Positions 7,322 through 14,659 of a DNA stretch of 30,008 nt are shown piece by piece. Within the stretch, counting starts at the first letter, position 1. Each line of letters starts with the position of its first letter. This DNA is from Bacteroidota bacterium (GTDB lineage Bacteria > Bacteroidota > Bacteroidia > Flavobacteriales > Flavobacteriaceae), in assembly GCA_023427845.1 (NCBI GenBank), contig JAEYZX010000177.1, positions 1 to 30,008 on the forward strand, read 5' to 3'. Below the pieces are notes generated by a model. It saw nothing but the letters and a program-made list of their open reading frames with translations, was not told the origin of the DNA and did no database searches. The translations under genes and the position numbers were made by a program.

Positions 7322-7357
7322 AAAATCCAGACTCATCAGAATCTGGATTTTTATTTT
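7322..7357. terminator. Bidirectional terminator between PhnA-domain gene and tonB
   Basis: A perfect 9-base stem, AAATCCAGA (7323-7331) with TCTGGATTT (7342-7350), is followed by a T-rich run on the + strand and preceded by an A-rich run, so it has a U-tract in both directions. It sits between two convergent genes. Confidence 0.85.
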
Positions 7358-7369
7358 GGTGTTTAATTT

Positions 7370-8176
7370 TTATTCGGATACAACCGTGATCGGTAATTTA
7401 TAAAGGGTCCGTACCGGTTTTCCGTTAATCTTGCCGGGTTCCCATTTTGTTTTTAAGGCTTTCAGCACCCGTATCGCTTCTTTGTCGAGTCCTTCACCCG
7501 GATTTTGCAGAACCCTGATATCCGAAATGCTCCCGTCAAGTTCGATTACAAACGAGACCAGTACGGTCATTTTCCTTTCATCATCGAGATGCGGCTTTTT
7601 GAAATTATTACCAACATAGGTGTAAAATTTGTCGATTCCACCCGGGAATTTAGGCTGCACGTCCAGCGCGCCTGTTCTATGCGGCCCCGAAGGAGCAGAA
7701 GATGCAATTCCCGACGTTGCATTTCCGGTAGTTGGCGATTCCGTTCCGTCGGGTGTGCCGGCCGGTCCTGTGTTTTCGGGAGTGTTAGTATTTGGTGAAG
7801 GAGTCGCATCAGGTTCATTGTCCATTGTGGTTACAACAATATCGCCCGAACTGTTTTCCGGTAGCGGCTCTGCCGGTGCAGAAGGAACTTCTTTTTTTGG
7901 TGCTGCGGGTTTTTCCGCAAGATCGACCACAACAACTTTTTCGGCTGGATCAAGTTCGGGGCCAGCCGGCACCGGTGCCATTACGGCCGAATCGCCAAAC
8001 GAACTCATCATCAATGCGCCGCCGCAGACAGATCCGATGAATAAAATCCCAAAGAAAAATGCTTTAAGGGTTGTCCGTCCACTTTCGCGTCGCAACTGAT
8101 ACGCGCCATAGCTCTTGTTCTTGCCCTCAAAGACAAGTTCCGTCCATTTTTTTCCGTTGATGTTGATTTCAGACAT
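7370..8176 (-). CDS. Energy transducer TonB
   Basis: A 268-residue TonB-family protein that carries proton-motive energy from ExbBD to outer-membrane receptors. Seen: a flavobacterial cytoplasmic N-terminus containing GKNKSYGAYQLRRESGRT (about 18-35), one membrane helix (about 37-59), a Pro/Ala/Thr-rich periplasmic linker (about 65-170) and a TonB C-terminal domain (about 173-268) with QPKFPGGIDKFY, VSFVIELDGSISDIRVLQ, LDKEAIRVLKAL and W-E-P-G. Flavobacteria encode several TonB paralogues and this one is not next to exbBD, so its receptor partner is unknown. The long antisense open frame opposite the linker is a by-product of the proline-rich codons. Confidence 0.93.
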   Translation of the reverse strand: MSEININGKKWTELVFEGKNKSYGAYQLRRESGRTTLKAFFFGILFIGSVCGGALMMSSFGDSAVMAPVPAGPELDPAEKVVVVDLAEKPAAPKKEVPSAPAEPLPENSSGDIVVTTMDNEPDATPSPNTNTPENTGPAGTPDGTESPTTGNATSGIASSAPSGPHRTGALDVQPKFPGGIDKFYTYVGNNFKKPHLDDERKMTVLVSFVIELDGSISDIRVLQNPGEGLDKEAIRVLKALKTKWEPGKINGKPVRTLYKLPITVVSE

Positions 8177-8212
8177 GATTTCCGGTTTTTAATTGATTAG
8201 AATTTGTAAAAG

Positions 8213-8239
8213 CAAAATACTTTTAACATATAACTTCAA
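8213..8239 (-). promoter_or_regulatory. Probable tonB promoter
   Basis: On the minus strand TTG (8237-8239), a 17-base spacer and TATTTTG (8213-8219), one base short of TAnnTTTG, 36 bases before the tonB ATG. Plausible but imperfect. Confidence 0.4.
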
Positions 8240-8329
8240 TAATCATTCGAAAATTGTATAAAATACTATAAAAATGATATTTGTATAATTTGTACAATTC
8301 GATCCGGTGATAAACAGTCCTACTTATTA

Positions 8330-8413
8330 TTTAAACCAGACCTTGGAATTCTCTAAACTAAACCTGGAAGTCATCTAAACTAAACCTCGGAGGTCTTAAG
8401 ACCTCCAAGGTCT
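8330..8413. repeat. 22-base tandem repeats ending in a palindrome
   Basis: Units start at 8330, 8352 and 8374. The last two share the 14-mer TCTAAACTAAACCT, and unit 1 matches unit 3 at 16 of 22 positions. Unit 3 runs into the perfect palindrome GGAGGTCTTAAGACCTCC (8389-8406), which extends with one mismatch to 8384-8411. AGACCTTGGA in unit 1 (8338-8347) is the exact reverse complement of TCCAAGGTCT (8404-8413), so two exclusive hairpins are possible. It lies about 100 bases past the stop of the sigma factor gene. Confidence 0.85.
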
Positions 8414-8516
8414 AGTATCAAACTTTCGCATTCCGCATTACAGAAAAACTGGAGTATTCCATAAAAATGCATTCTATGAACACAATTGAATTTTACTAAA
8501 GATCCGGAAATTAAGT

Positions 8517-9077
8517 TTACGAGGATTTGCGCTTACTGCGGATAATCTCGGCCAAAAGTTTTTTTGCGCGAAGCAGTTTGATTTTTACATTGCTCAACGG
8601 TTCCTCCAGAAAATTCGCGATTTCCTGATAACTTAGCTCCTGAAAATAGCGAAGCTGAATAACTTCCTGATAGTGCGGTTTTAATTCCTTGATGCACTGA
8701 AGCAGGCTCGAGAGATTTTGCTCGGTAATCAGTTTGTCCTCAGGCGAGGGCGCGGTATCGGCTATATTGTAGGCCTGGCTGTCTTCCTCATCGGTAATAT
8801 CGAGCAGTAACGAGGATTTCCGTTTACGCAACAAATCGATATGAACGTTTTTTGCAATTGCGATAAGCCAGGTGTTGAATTGAAAATCGGAATTATAGGA
8901 TGCGATTTTATCGAACGCTTTTGAAAATGTTTCTATAGTGATGTCTTCGGCATCGGTTTCATTTTCGGTGCGCTTCAACATAAACCCATAAACCTCATTC
9001 CAATAATGATTCAATAAATAAGTAAAAGCCGATTGATCTCCGTTTTTAGCCTTCTCTATATAGGTTTTTATTTCCAA
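8517..9077 (-). CDS. ECF-type RNA polymerase sigma factor
   Basis: A 186-residue sigma-70 family protein with region 2 (about 15-87: DAEDITIETFSKAFDKI, FNTWLIAIAKNVHIDLLRKRK) and region 4 (about 122-176: LKPHYQEVIQLRYFQELSYQEIA followed by the recognition helix near SNVKIKLLRAK). Regions 1 and 3 are absent, as in ECF factors. It overlaps the glycosyltransferase gene by 10 bases, so the two are translationally coupled. No anti-sigma factor gene is adjacent: the next gene downstream is tonB, 340 bases away with its own probable promoter. The regulon cannot be told from sequence. Confidence 0.93.
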   Translation of the reverse strand: MEIKTYIEKAKNGDQSAFTYLLNHYWNEVYGFMLKRTENETDAEDITIETFSKAFDKIASYNSDFQFNTWLIAIAKNVHIDLLRKRKSSLLLDITDEEDSQAYNIADTAPSPEDKLITEQNLSSLLQCIKELKPHYQEVIQLRYFQELSYQEIANFLEEPLSNVKIKLLRAKKLLAEIIRSKRKSS

Positions 9078-10174
9078 TGGACGGGTTTTGAGAAAATGTT
9101 TGTCATAAAGATATTCAATTGCGTGAATATTACAACCAACTCAATTATCGGAAACCAGTACATGACATCTTTTTCTTTTAGCTTTCCGGCGGCAAATCCG
9201 AGTGTGATCCATGTAAATAGATATCGGAAACCAATCAAACCAACCACAATGATCCATTGATGCATAAACGCCAGCAGGATTATGGGAAGCAATACAAATA
9301 ACAATTGCGATACATAAAAAATCGCAAGCTGCATGCGGTCAAATGGTTTGTAATGTGCGGCTGTGGATACGTGTCGTCTTTTTTGCGTAAACCAATTTTT
9401 AAAGGTCTTCTTCGGTTCTGAATAGGTGAAACTGTCGTGCGAAAAGCAAATTGTCGTATTCTTTTTTGTCGCAGCCTGATTGATGAAAAGGTCATCATCT
9501 CCCGAACGGATCTTCATATGGTCCATGAATCCGCGCACATTGAAAAACTCTTCTTTCTTATAAGCAAGATTTCGTCCAACTCCCATGTACGGTCGTCCTG
9601 CCTTCGCCCAGCCAAAATATTGGACCGCTGTAAGCATTGTTTCAAAACGGATGATTTTGTTCAGGAACGAATTCGGTATTTTTTCATACGCACCATATCC
9701 CAAAACGATGGTTTTACTCAATGTAAATTGCGATGTCATTTCTTTAATCCAATTCTTCGACGTCGGATAGCAATCGGCATCGGTGAACAGCAGGTATTCT
9801 TTTTTCGCAGCCTTTATTCCCAAAGTCAGCGCAAATTTTTTATTCCCCCAAAAAGCTTCGTTGTTCTGGACTTTCACCAGTTTGATGTTCGGATATTGTT
9901 TTTCAAATGCCTCGAAAAGATCGAGTGTCGAATCGCTTGATGCGTCGTCAATCAAAACGACTTCAAAATCAGGGTATTCCTGTTCCATCAATAACGGAAC
10001 AAATTTCGCGACATTTTCAGCCTCATTTTTGGCGCAGACAATTACCGACACGGGAATTCGTTTTGGATTGCTTTTTTGCGCCTTTGCAAACGCAAACTTG
10101 CCAAAGATTATCAGATAATAGCAAAGCTGAACCGCAACAACAACAATAAAGAAGTAAAGAGTAATGTCCAACAT
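9068..10174 (-). CDS. Membrane glycosyltransferase, family 2
   Basis: A 368-residue GT-A fold transferase. One N-terminal membrane helix (about 5-25) is followed by the family-2 domain: VSVIVCAKNEAENV (42-55), LIDDASSDST (74-83), the metal-binding FTDADCYP (Asp132, Asp134), a GDDD motif (225-228) that may supply the catalytic base, and QKRRH (264-268) at the place of the QxxRW motif of processive enzymes. Three or so C-terminal membrane helices follow (about 283-303, 307-327, 338-357). The acceptor is unknown; transfer to a lipid-linked or membrane substrate is likely. An exact TACCTTTG promoter element lies 28 bases upstream of the ATG. It forms a unit with the overlapping sigma factor gene. 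Confidence 0.88.
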   Translation of the reverse strand: MLDITLYFFIVVVAVQLCYYLIIFGKFAFAKAQKSNPKRIPVSVIVCAKNEAENVAKFVPLLMEQEYPDFEVVLIDDASSDSTLDLFEAFEKQYPNIKLVKVQNNEAFWGNKKFALTLGIKAAKKEYLLFTDADCYPTSKNWIKEMTSQFTLSKTIVLGYGAYEKIPNSFLNKIIRFETMLTAVQYFGWAKAGRPYMGVGRNLAYKKEEFFNVRGFMDHMKIRSGDDDLFINQAATKKNTTICFSHDSFTYSEPKKTFKNWFTQKRRHVSTAAHYKPFDRMQLAIFYVSQLLFVLLPIILLAFMHQWIIVVGLIGFRYLFTWITLGFAAGKLKEKDVMYWFPIIELVVIFTQLNIFMTNIFSKPVHWK

Positions 10175-10202
10175 AGTAGCAATTTGACTTTGAAAACGTG
10201 TG

Positions 10203-10210
10203 CAAAGGTA
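10203..10210 (-). promoter_or_regulatory. -7 element of the glycosyltransferase-sigma unit (TACCTTTG)
   Basis: An exact TAnnTTTG match on the minus strand, 28 bases before the glycosyltransferase ATG. No clear TTG at -33. It should also drive the overlapping sigma factor gene. Confidence 0.55.
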
Positions 10211-10260
10211 CTAATTCGGACCGCATAAAAGAAGCGCGGATTGGTATTAATTTTGGAAGT

Positions 10261-10875
10261 TTAACGCGGACATTTTTTCATTTCTTCGGCAACTGCCATC
10301 GAGTCGGGATTGCCGCTTTTTTCGAGTTCCGAAATGATGTTTTTGTAATTTTTGTCGTCGCGGTTCTGCGACATTTTGTGTACCGCATGGATTTCCTCGA
10401 TTTCAATCTCGTAGCAGACTATTCCGCGTGCCTGCAACAGCGTTTCAGGTGACAGATCTTCAAATTTTGCAGGGTTTTCGAGTGTTGCCTCGTATTTGTC
10501 CATTAATTTTTTGAGAAAGTTCAATACGACATCGCCTTCAACGATCTTGATTTTCCCGTAAACATGAACTGCGGTGTAATTCCACGTTGGGACATTTTCA
10601 TGATCGTACCACGAAGGCGAGATATACGCATGCGGCCCGGTGAAAATCGCAAGTACCTGTTCGCCCGAAGCGAAACTTTGCCATTGTGGGTTTTCGCGTG
10701 ATACGTGCCCGTACAACACTTCGCCATTCGAATCATTGTGGTCGAGTTCCATCGGGGTGTGCGTTGCCCAAAGCTTGCCGTAATTTCGGTTTACAAGAAT
10801 CCCGAATGCGTTGGTACGGATAAACTCACGGATGGATTCCGGATCTTCGTTTTTATAAATTTCTGGAACATACAT
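10261..10875 (-). CDS. PaiB-family FMN-binding protein
   Basis: A protein of 204 residues starting MYVPEIYKNEDPE, which is where PaiB-family proteins begin; an ATG six codons upstream is possible but adds nothing conserved. Typical blocks are LWATHTPMEL, LYGHVSRENPQW, VLAIFTGPHAYISPSWY and VPTWNYTAVHVYGK, which form a flavin-reductase-like split barrel that binds FMN or haem-like ligands. In Bacillus, PaiB is reported as a negative regulator of sporulation and protease genes, but the family has no obvious helix-turn-helix and many members may be enzymes. Upstream, a 21-base inverted repeat (10899-10919) overlaps the candidate promoter, so the gene is probably controlled apart from murB. Confidence 0.88.
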   Translation of the reverse strand: MYVPEIYKNEDPESIREFIRTNAFGILVNRNYGKLWATHTPMELDHNDSNGEVLYGHVSRENPQWQSFASGEQVLAIFTGPHAYISPSWYDHENVPTWNYTAVHVYGKIKIVEGDVVLNFLKKLMDKYEATLENPAKFEDLSPETLLQARGIVCYEIEIEEIHAVHKMSQNRDDKNYKNIISELEKSGNPDSMAVAEEMKKCPR

Positions 10876-10894
10876 GGCTCGTGATTTTAGCACA

Positions 10895-10919
10895 TAAATT
10901 TACATCACTAAGATGTAAA
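10895..10919 (-). promoter_or_regulatory. Operator-like inverted repeat overlapping a possible paiB promoter
   Basis: TTTACATC (10899-10906) and GATGTAAA (10912-10919) form a perfect 8-base inverted repeat around a 5-base centre. TAAATTTA (10895-10902), seven of eight to TAnnTTTG on the minus strand, overlaps one arm and is 19 bases from the ATG. The repeat would lie at and just upstream of the -7 element, a usual place for a repressor site. Confidence 0.5.
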
Positions 10920-10947
10920 ACGGGACTAATTTGAGAAAAGATTAACC

Positions 10948-11961
10948 TCAAATCACGTTGACTTCAGCCTCGATTGCAATACCGTATTTATCGAGGATTG
11001 TCTTTTGGATGTCTTTCGAAACCGCCAGGATTTCCTGCCCGGTGGCGTTTCCGTAATTCACCAGCACAAGTGCCTGGTTTTTGTGGATTCCGGCATCGCC
11101 AAAACGTTTCCCTTTAAAGCCTGCCTGTTCGATAAGCCATCCTGCGGGAACTTTGACTTCAGTTTCCGAAACGACATAGTGCGGCATTTCGGGAATTTTG
11201 GAATGGATTTGTTCGAACTGCGATTTCGGTATGATCGGATTTTTAAAAAAACTACCGCTGTTGCCCAATTCTTTCGGATCAGGCAACTTGCTTTGACGTA
11301 TCGCAATCACTGCGTTGCTGATGTCTTTCAAAGTCGGTTGCTTAATGTTGTTGCGTTCGAGTTCTTTTGTGATGTCGCCATACGAAGTGTTGATTTTATG
11401 GTTGCGTTTCGTAAGTTTAAACATAACCGATGTGATCACGTACCGATCTTTGACCTCATTTTTAAAAATACTGTCGCGATATCCAAACCTGCATTCTTCT
11501 TTTGTAAACGTCCGGCTCTCGCCCGATTCGATGTGGATCGCATCGCAGGAAACAAAAGTGTCTTTGATTTCTGCTCCGTATGCGCCTATGTTTTGCACCG
11601 GAGTGGTGCCGACATTCCCCGGAATCAGCGACATGTTTTCGAGACCGCCCAAATTATTTTCGATCGCATACAACACAAATTCATGCCAGTTTTCACCGGC
11701 CTGTGCTTCAACAACCGCATAATCATCATCTTCACTCACGATGCGCCTGCCTTTGATGTCGATATGGATCACGAGCGCATCGATGTCCTGAGTAAGCAGC
11801 ATATTGCTTCCTCCGCCAAGGATAAATTTCCTGTCAGTCGGAAACCGCTCGAGTATGTGTTTTAATTCGGCGGCGGAGTGGACTGCGACAAACCGTTTTG
11901 CATTGGCTTCAATCCCGAATGTATTGTATTTCTTTAGCGGGAAATTTTCGTGGATTTCCAT
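10948..11961 (-). CDS. murB: UDP-N-acetylmuramate dehydrogenase
   Basis: A 337-residue MurB, the FAD enzyme that reduces UDP-GlcNAc enolpyruvate with NADPH to UDP-MurNAc in peptidoglycan synthesis. Seen: YNTFGIEA, FAD motif ILGGGSNML (47-55), IPGNVGTTPVQNIGAYG (113-129), FGYRDSIFK (Arg161), GNSGSFFKNP (catalytic Ser237) and a C-terminal IEAEVNVI (Glu333). It is of the longer, E. coli-like type, and the Arg/Ser/Glu triad matches E. coli R159, S229 and E325. Its ATG overlaps the stop of the DUF2461 gene as TAATG, so it is translated from the recF-rhodanese-DUF2461 message. Confidence 0.97.
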   Translation of the reverse strand: MEIHENFPLKKYNTFGIEANAKRFVAVHSAAELKHILERFPTDRKFILGGGSNMLLTQDIDALVIHIDIKGRRIVSEDDDYAVVEAQAGENWHEFVLYAIENNLGGLENMSLIPGNVGTTPVQNIGAYGAEIKDTFVSCDAIHIESGESRTFTKEECRFGYRDSIFKNEVKDRYVITSVMFKLTKRNHKINTSYGDITKELERNNIKQPTLKDISNAVIAIRQSKLPDPKELGNSGSFFKNPIIPKSQFEQIHSKIPEMPHYVVSETEVKVPAGWLIEQAGFKGKRFGDAGIHKNQALVLVNYGNATGQEILAVSKDIQKTILDKYGIAIEAEVNVI

Positions 11962-12635
11962 TATTCTTCAGACGTAAGTGCGCGGTTAATGAATTGGTTC
12001 AGCGGTTTCAAGGCAATCAGTTTTTGCGCTATTTTTTCAACGGCGTCCTTCTCTGTCAGCAATTTGTCGTCTATTTTTTGCGTAGCCGTGAAATATTTCA
12101 ACTTCAAAAATTCGATTGCCGGATGATCTTTTTCAAAACCCTTTGGCGCCGTTTTAAGCGAATTGTTTTCATCGCGATCGAGTTCGCCGAATTCAGCCCT
12201 GAACTTTTTATCCGAAACGATTTTTACAAGATCATCGTGGAAGAATGCGATTTCGTTACGGATTTTTTTCAGATCGGCTGCCTCAGGCCAATAAACGCCG
12301 CCTGCAACGAAACTTGCGCCGGGTTCTATATGAATGTAATAACCGGCAAGGTTGGTATTTTTTTGTCCGGCCGACATCCAGATGGCCATATTGGTTTTGT
12401 AGGGCGACTTATCGGCCGAGAATCTAATGTCGCGATTGATCCGGAACTGACAGTCCTTAATTTTGAGATGGTTTAGCGACGGGTCGTATTTTTGCATCTC
12501 CTGAAGGATCTCACCTACAATCGACTGATACTCTTTTTTGTATTTTTCGTAACGTGGTTTGTTGGCATGAAACCATTCGCGGTTGTTGTTTTTCTTGATA
12601 TCGGACAGAAATTTTAAACTCTCTTTTGAAATCAT
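11961..12635 (-). CDS. DUF2461 family protein
   Basis: A 224-residue protein of the DUF2461 (TIGR02453) family, recognised by LKFLSDIKKNNNREWFHANKP near the start, FRINRDIRFSADKSPYKTN (about 65-83) and GYYIHIEPG...AGGVYWPEA (about 98-118). No signal peptide or membrane segment, so cytoplasmic. The family is common in Bacteroidota and other bacteria without an established function. Its start overlaps the rhodanese gene stop by four bases (ATGA) and its stop overlaps the murB start by one, placing it inside a tightly coupled run; this shows co-expression, not a cell-wall role. Confidence 0.9.
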   Translation of the reverse strand: MISKESLKFLSDIKKNNNREWFHANKPRYEKYKKEYQSIVGEILQEMQKYDPSLNHLKIKDCQFRINRDIRFSADKSPYKTNMAIWMSAGQKNTNLAGYYIHIEPGASFVAGGVYWPEAADLKKIRNEIAFFHDDLVKIVSDKKFRAEFGELDRDENNSLKTAPKGFEKDHPAIEFLKLKYFTATQKIDDKLLTEKDAVEKIAQKLIALKPLNQFINRALTSEE

Positions 12636-13333
12636 AGCAGTTGTTTTTTAAGATCATCTTCAGCGATGAAACCATTATGTTGCCAGGTCAGTTTGCCGTT
12701 TTCATAGAGCAATAATGCCGGAAGTTCGTCTATCTTCATCTCCTCCATGACCGATTTGTTTGCGTCGGCATCGAGCCGGATGATCTGAACATCGTCTTTG
12801 AGCTCTTGTTGCATCTTCAAAAGATACGGCTTCATTTTTTTGCATGGCGCGCACCATTCGGCTGAAAAGTTCACCAGTACTTTGTTGCTTCCTGAAGTGA
12901 TATTTTTGTATTCCGACTCGGTAATCCCAATCCGCTTCTCATCGGCTTTTGAAAGTCCGGCCGAGTTCCATTTCAAAATTCCGCCTTGCAGATCGTAAAT
13001 TTTGGTGAATCCCATTTCCTGTAACTTTTCGGCTGCATTTGCGCTGCGGCCGCCAACTTTGCAATACACGAAAACAGGTTGCGATTTGTCGAGTTTTGCG
13101 GCCTGGCTTTCAAAAGCAGCATCATTCCAATTGATGTTGACCGAACTGTCGATATTTTCCGAAGCGAATTCTTTTGGAGTCCGAACGTCAATCAATTGCG
13201 CATTTGGAGTTTGTTGCAGCCTTTGGGCAAATTCTTTTGGCGCGAGGATTTCAACGGCATCCGACGGTTGGCTGTTACAGCTTAAAAACAGTATGCTAAA
13301 CAGGAAAAGCAGAATTATCTTTGATCTCATCAT
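12632..13333 (-). CDS. Rhodanese-thioredoxin fusion lipoprotein
   Basis: A 233-residue exported lipoprotein: signal peptide with lipobox LFLSC (lipidated Cys19), a rhodanese domain (about 25-128) with active-site loop YCKVGGRSA (Cys91) and LQGGILKW, then a thioredoxin domain (about 148-233) with WCAPC (Cys161, Cys164) and the cis-proline region ELPALLLYE. Known single-domain relatives move sulfur (rhodanese) and reduce disulfides (thioredoxin); the fusion suggests that a persulfide formed on Cys91 could be reduced or passed on by the CxxC pair, but that is inference. A lipoprotein anchor places it in the periplasm or on a membrane face. It lies 25 bases after recF and overlaps DUF2461 by four bases. 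Confidence 0.9.
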   Translation of the reverse strand: MMRSKIILLFLFSILFLSCNSQPSDAVEILAPKEFAQRLQQTPNAQLIDVRTPKEFASENIDSSVNINWNDAAFESQAAKLDKSQPVFVYCKVGGRSANAAEKLQEMGFTKIYDLQGGILKWNSAGLSKADEKRIGITESEYKNITSGSNKVLVNFSAEWCAPCKKMKPYLLKMQQELKDDVQIIRLDADANKSVMEEMKIDELPALLLYENGKLTWQHNGFIAEDDLKKQLL

Positions 13334-13358
13334 CGGTATTTATGGTGTAAATTTAAGG

Positions 13359-14438
13359 TTATAAACTGAATATCTTATAGCTCTGATGCGTCTGTTTGAC
13401 GATGTCTTCGGTTCGCTCGCGATGCGTATCGGAAATAAAAATCTGGCCAAAATTGTCGTCATTGACCATCTGAACGATCTTGCCGACCCGGGTTTCATCG
13501 AGCTTGTCGAATATGTCATCGAACAACAAAATCGGTTTTTCGCCCGAGCGCTTTTTGACGAATTCGAACTGTGCCAGTTTCAGTGCAATCAGAAATGACT
13601 TCTGCTGGCCCTGCGAACCAAATTTCTTGATCGGATGCCCGTCTATCTGAAACCACAAATCATCTTTATGGATTCCGGCAGAGGTATATTGAAGCACGCG
13701 GTCTTTCGCGAGGCTTTCGTCAAACAAAGCCAAAGTCGAATTTTTAAACAGATGGCTATCATAAACAAGCTGGACCTTTTCATCGGAATCGGTGATTAGG
13801 TGATGATAATGATTAAAGATCGGAACAAAATCCTGAAGGAAAAGTTTTCGCTTTTCAAAAATCGACTGACCCGGACCGTCAAGCTGGCCGTTATAGATGG
13901 ATAATGTTTCGATATCGAAAACCCTGTTGCTTGCGAAGTATTTCAACAATGCATTGCGCTGCGCGATGATTTTGTTGTACTGAATCAATTCGGTTAAATA
14001 GGAGGGGTCGAGCTGCGAAATCACACTGTCAAGAAACCGGCGGCGGGTCTCGCTGCCTTCGACTATAAGATCGCGATCGGCAGGCGAAATGATCACTAGC
14101 GGAACAAACCCGATATGATCCGAAAATTTCTCATAAGGTTTGCCATTGCGTTTGAGTATCTTTTTTTGTCCTTTTTTGAGGCTGCAAAGGATCTGTTCGT
14201 TCCGATTATCTTTTTCAAATTCACCTTCAATCACAAAAAACTCGGCGTCATGCTTGATGTTTTGTACAGCCTGCGGATTAAAGTAACTTTTTCCGTAGGC
14301 AAGATGGTAAATCGCATCGAGCACGTTAGTTTTACCGATACCGTTTTTTCCAACAAAACAGTTGATTTTACTGTCGAAAACAAAATCGGCTTCCGAAAAA
14401 TTCTTGTAGTTGAAAAGCGAAAGTTGTTTTAGATGCAT
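13359..14438 (-). CDS. recF: DNA replication/repair protein RecF
   Basis: A 359-residue SMC-like ATPase that helps load RecA at single-strand gaps through RecOR. Seen: Walker A GKNGIGKTN (30-38), FLDSVISQLDP, signature GSQGQQKSFLIALKLAQF and Walker B/D-loop LLFDDIFDKLDETR. The start MHLKQLSLFNYKNF is preferred because RecF homology begins there; an ATG eleven codons upstream lies in frame but adds a non-conserved leader. The gene is not next to dnaA/dnaN as in Proteobacteria. It leads the minus-strand run rhodanese-DUF2461-murB and is divergent from the TPR gene at 14660. Confidence 0.96.
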   Translation of the reverse strand: MHLKQLSLFNYKNFSEADFVFDSKINCFVGKNGIGKTNVLDAIYHLAYGKSYFNPQAVQNIKHDAEFFVIEGEFEKDNRNEQILCSLKKGQKKILKRNGKPYEKFSDHIGFVPLVIISPADRDLIVEGSETRRRFLDSVISQLDPSYLTELIQYNKIIAQRNALLKYFASNRVFDIETLSIYNGQLDGPGQSIFEKRKLFLQDFVPIFNHYHHLITDSDEKVQLVYDSHLFKNSTLALFDESLAKDRVLQYTSAGIHKDDLWFQIDGHPIKKFGSQGQQKSFLIALKLAQFEFVKKRSGEKPILLFDDIFDKLDETRVGKIVQMVNDDNFGQIFISDTHRERTEDIVKQTHQSYKIFSL

Positions 14439-14630
14439 TGAGGTATTGGGGTTTCGAAGGCTGAAAGGCACCGCAAATTATTGAAAATTTATCACAAATT
14501 GGCTGCTGTAGCCGTGGCGTGGGCAAAATTAAACAAACCATTACTAAGGTTCATTTTATAAAATACTAAATTTCAATTTTTGTTTCTACATAAATTCGGT
14601 TTTTTTATGTGGAAGATTGAATAAAAATTT

Positions 14631-14638
14631 TATTTTTG
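14631..14638 (+). promoter_or_regulatory. -7 element of the membrane TPR gene (TATTTTTG)
   Basis: An exact TAnnTTTG match, 21 bases before the ATG at 14660. A small inverted repeat ACATAAA/TTTATGT lies about 30 bases upstream, in the region where a -33 element would be expected. Confidence 0.55.
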
Positions 14639-14659
14639 CGGCTCACTAATTTAAACCAA

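Larger units (their letters stand above)
8177..8516. other. 340-base gap between tonB and the sigma factor gene
   Basis: The gap holds the probable tonB promoter (8213-8239) and a three-unit 22-base tandem repeat ending in a palindrome (8330-8413). The rest (8240-8329 and 8414-8516) is AT-rich, with no gene or RNA that I can recognise. Confidence 0.6.

Noticed and set aside
7629..8099. 156-codon open frame on the + strand opposite the tonB linker
   Set aside because: Its low-complexity composition (S, G, A, V) follows from the proline/alanine codons of the TonB linker on the other strand.
8177..8516. A small RNA or hidden gene in the tonB-sigma gap
   Set aside because: Beyond the promoter and the tandem repeat nothing with a start, leader and coding character was seen.
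11005..11865. 286-codon open frame on the + strand opposite murB
   Set aside because: It is antisense to a complete, well-conserved murB; its translation has no recognisable domain and no promoter or leader.
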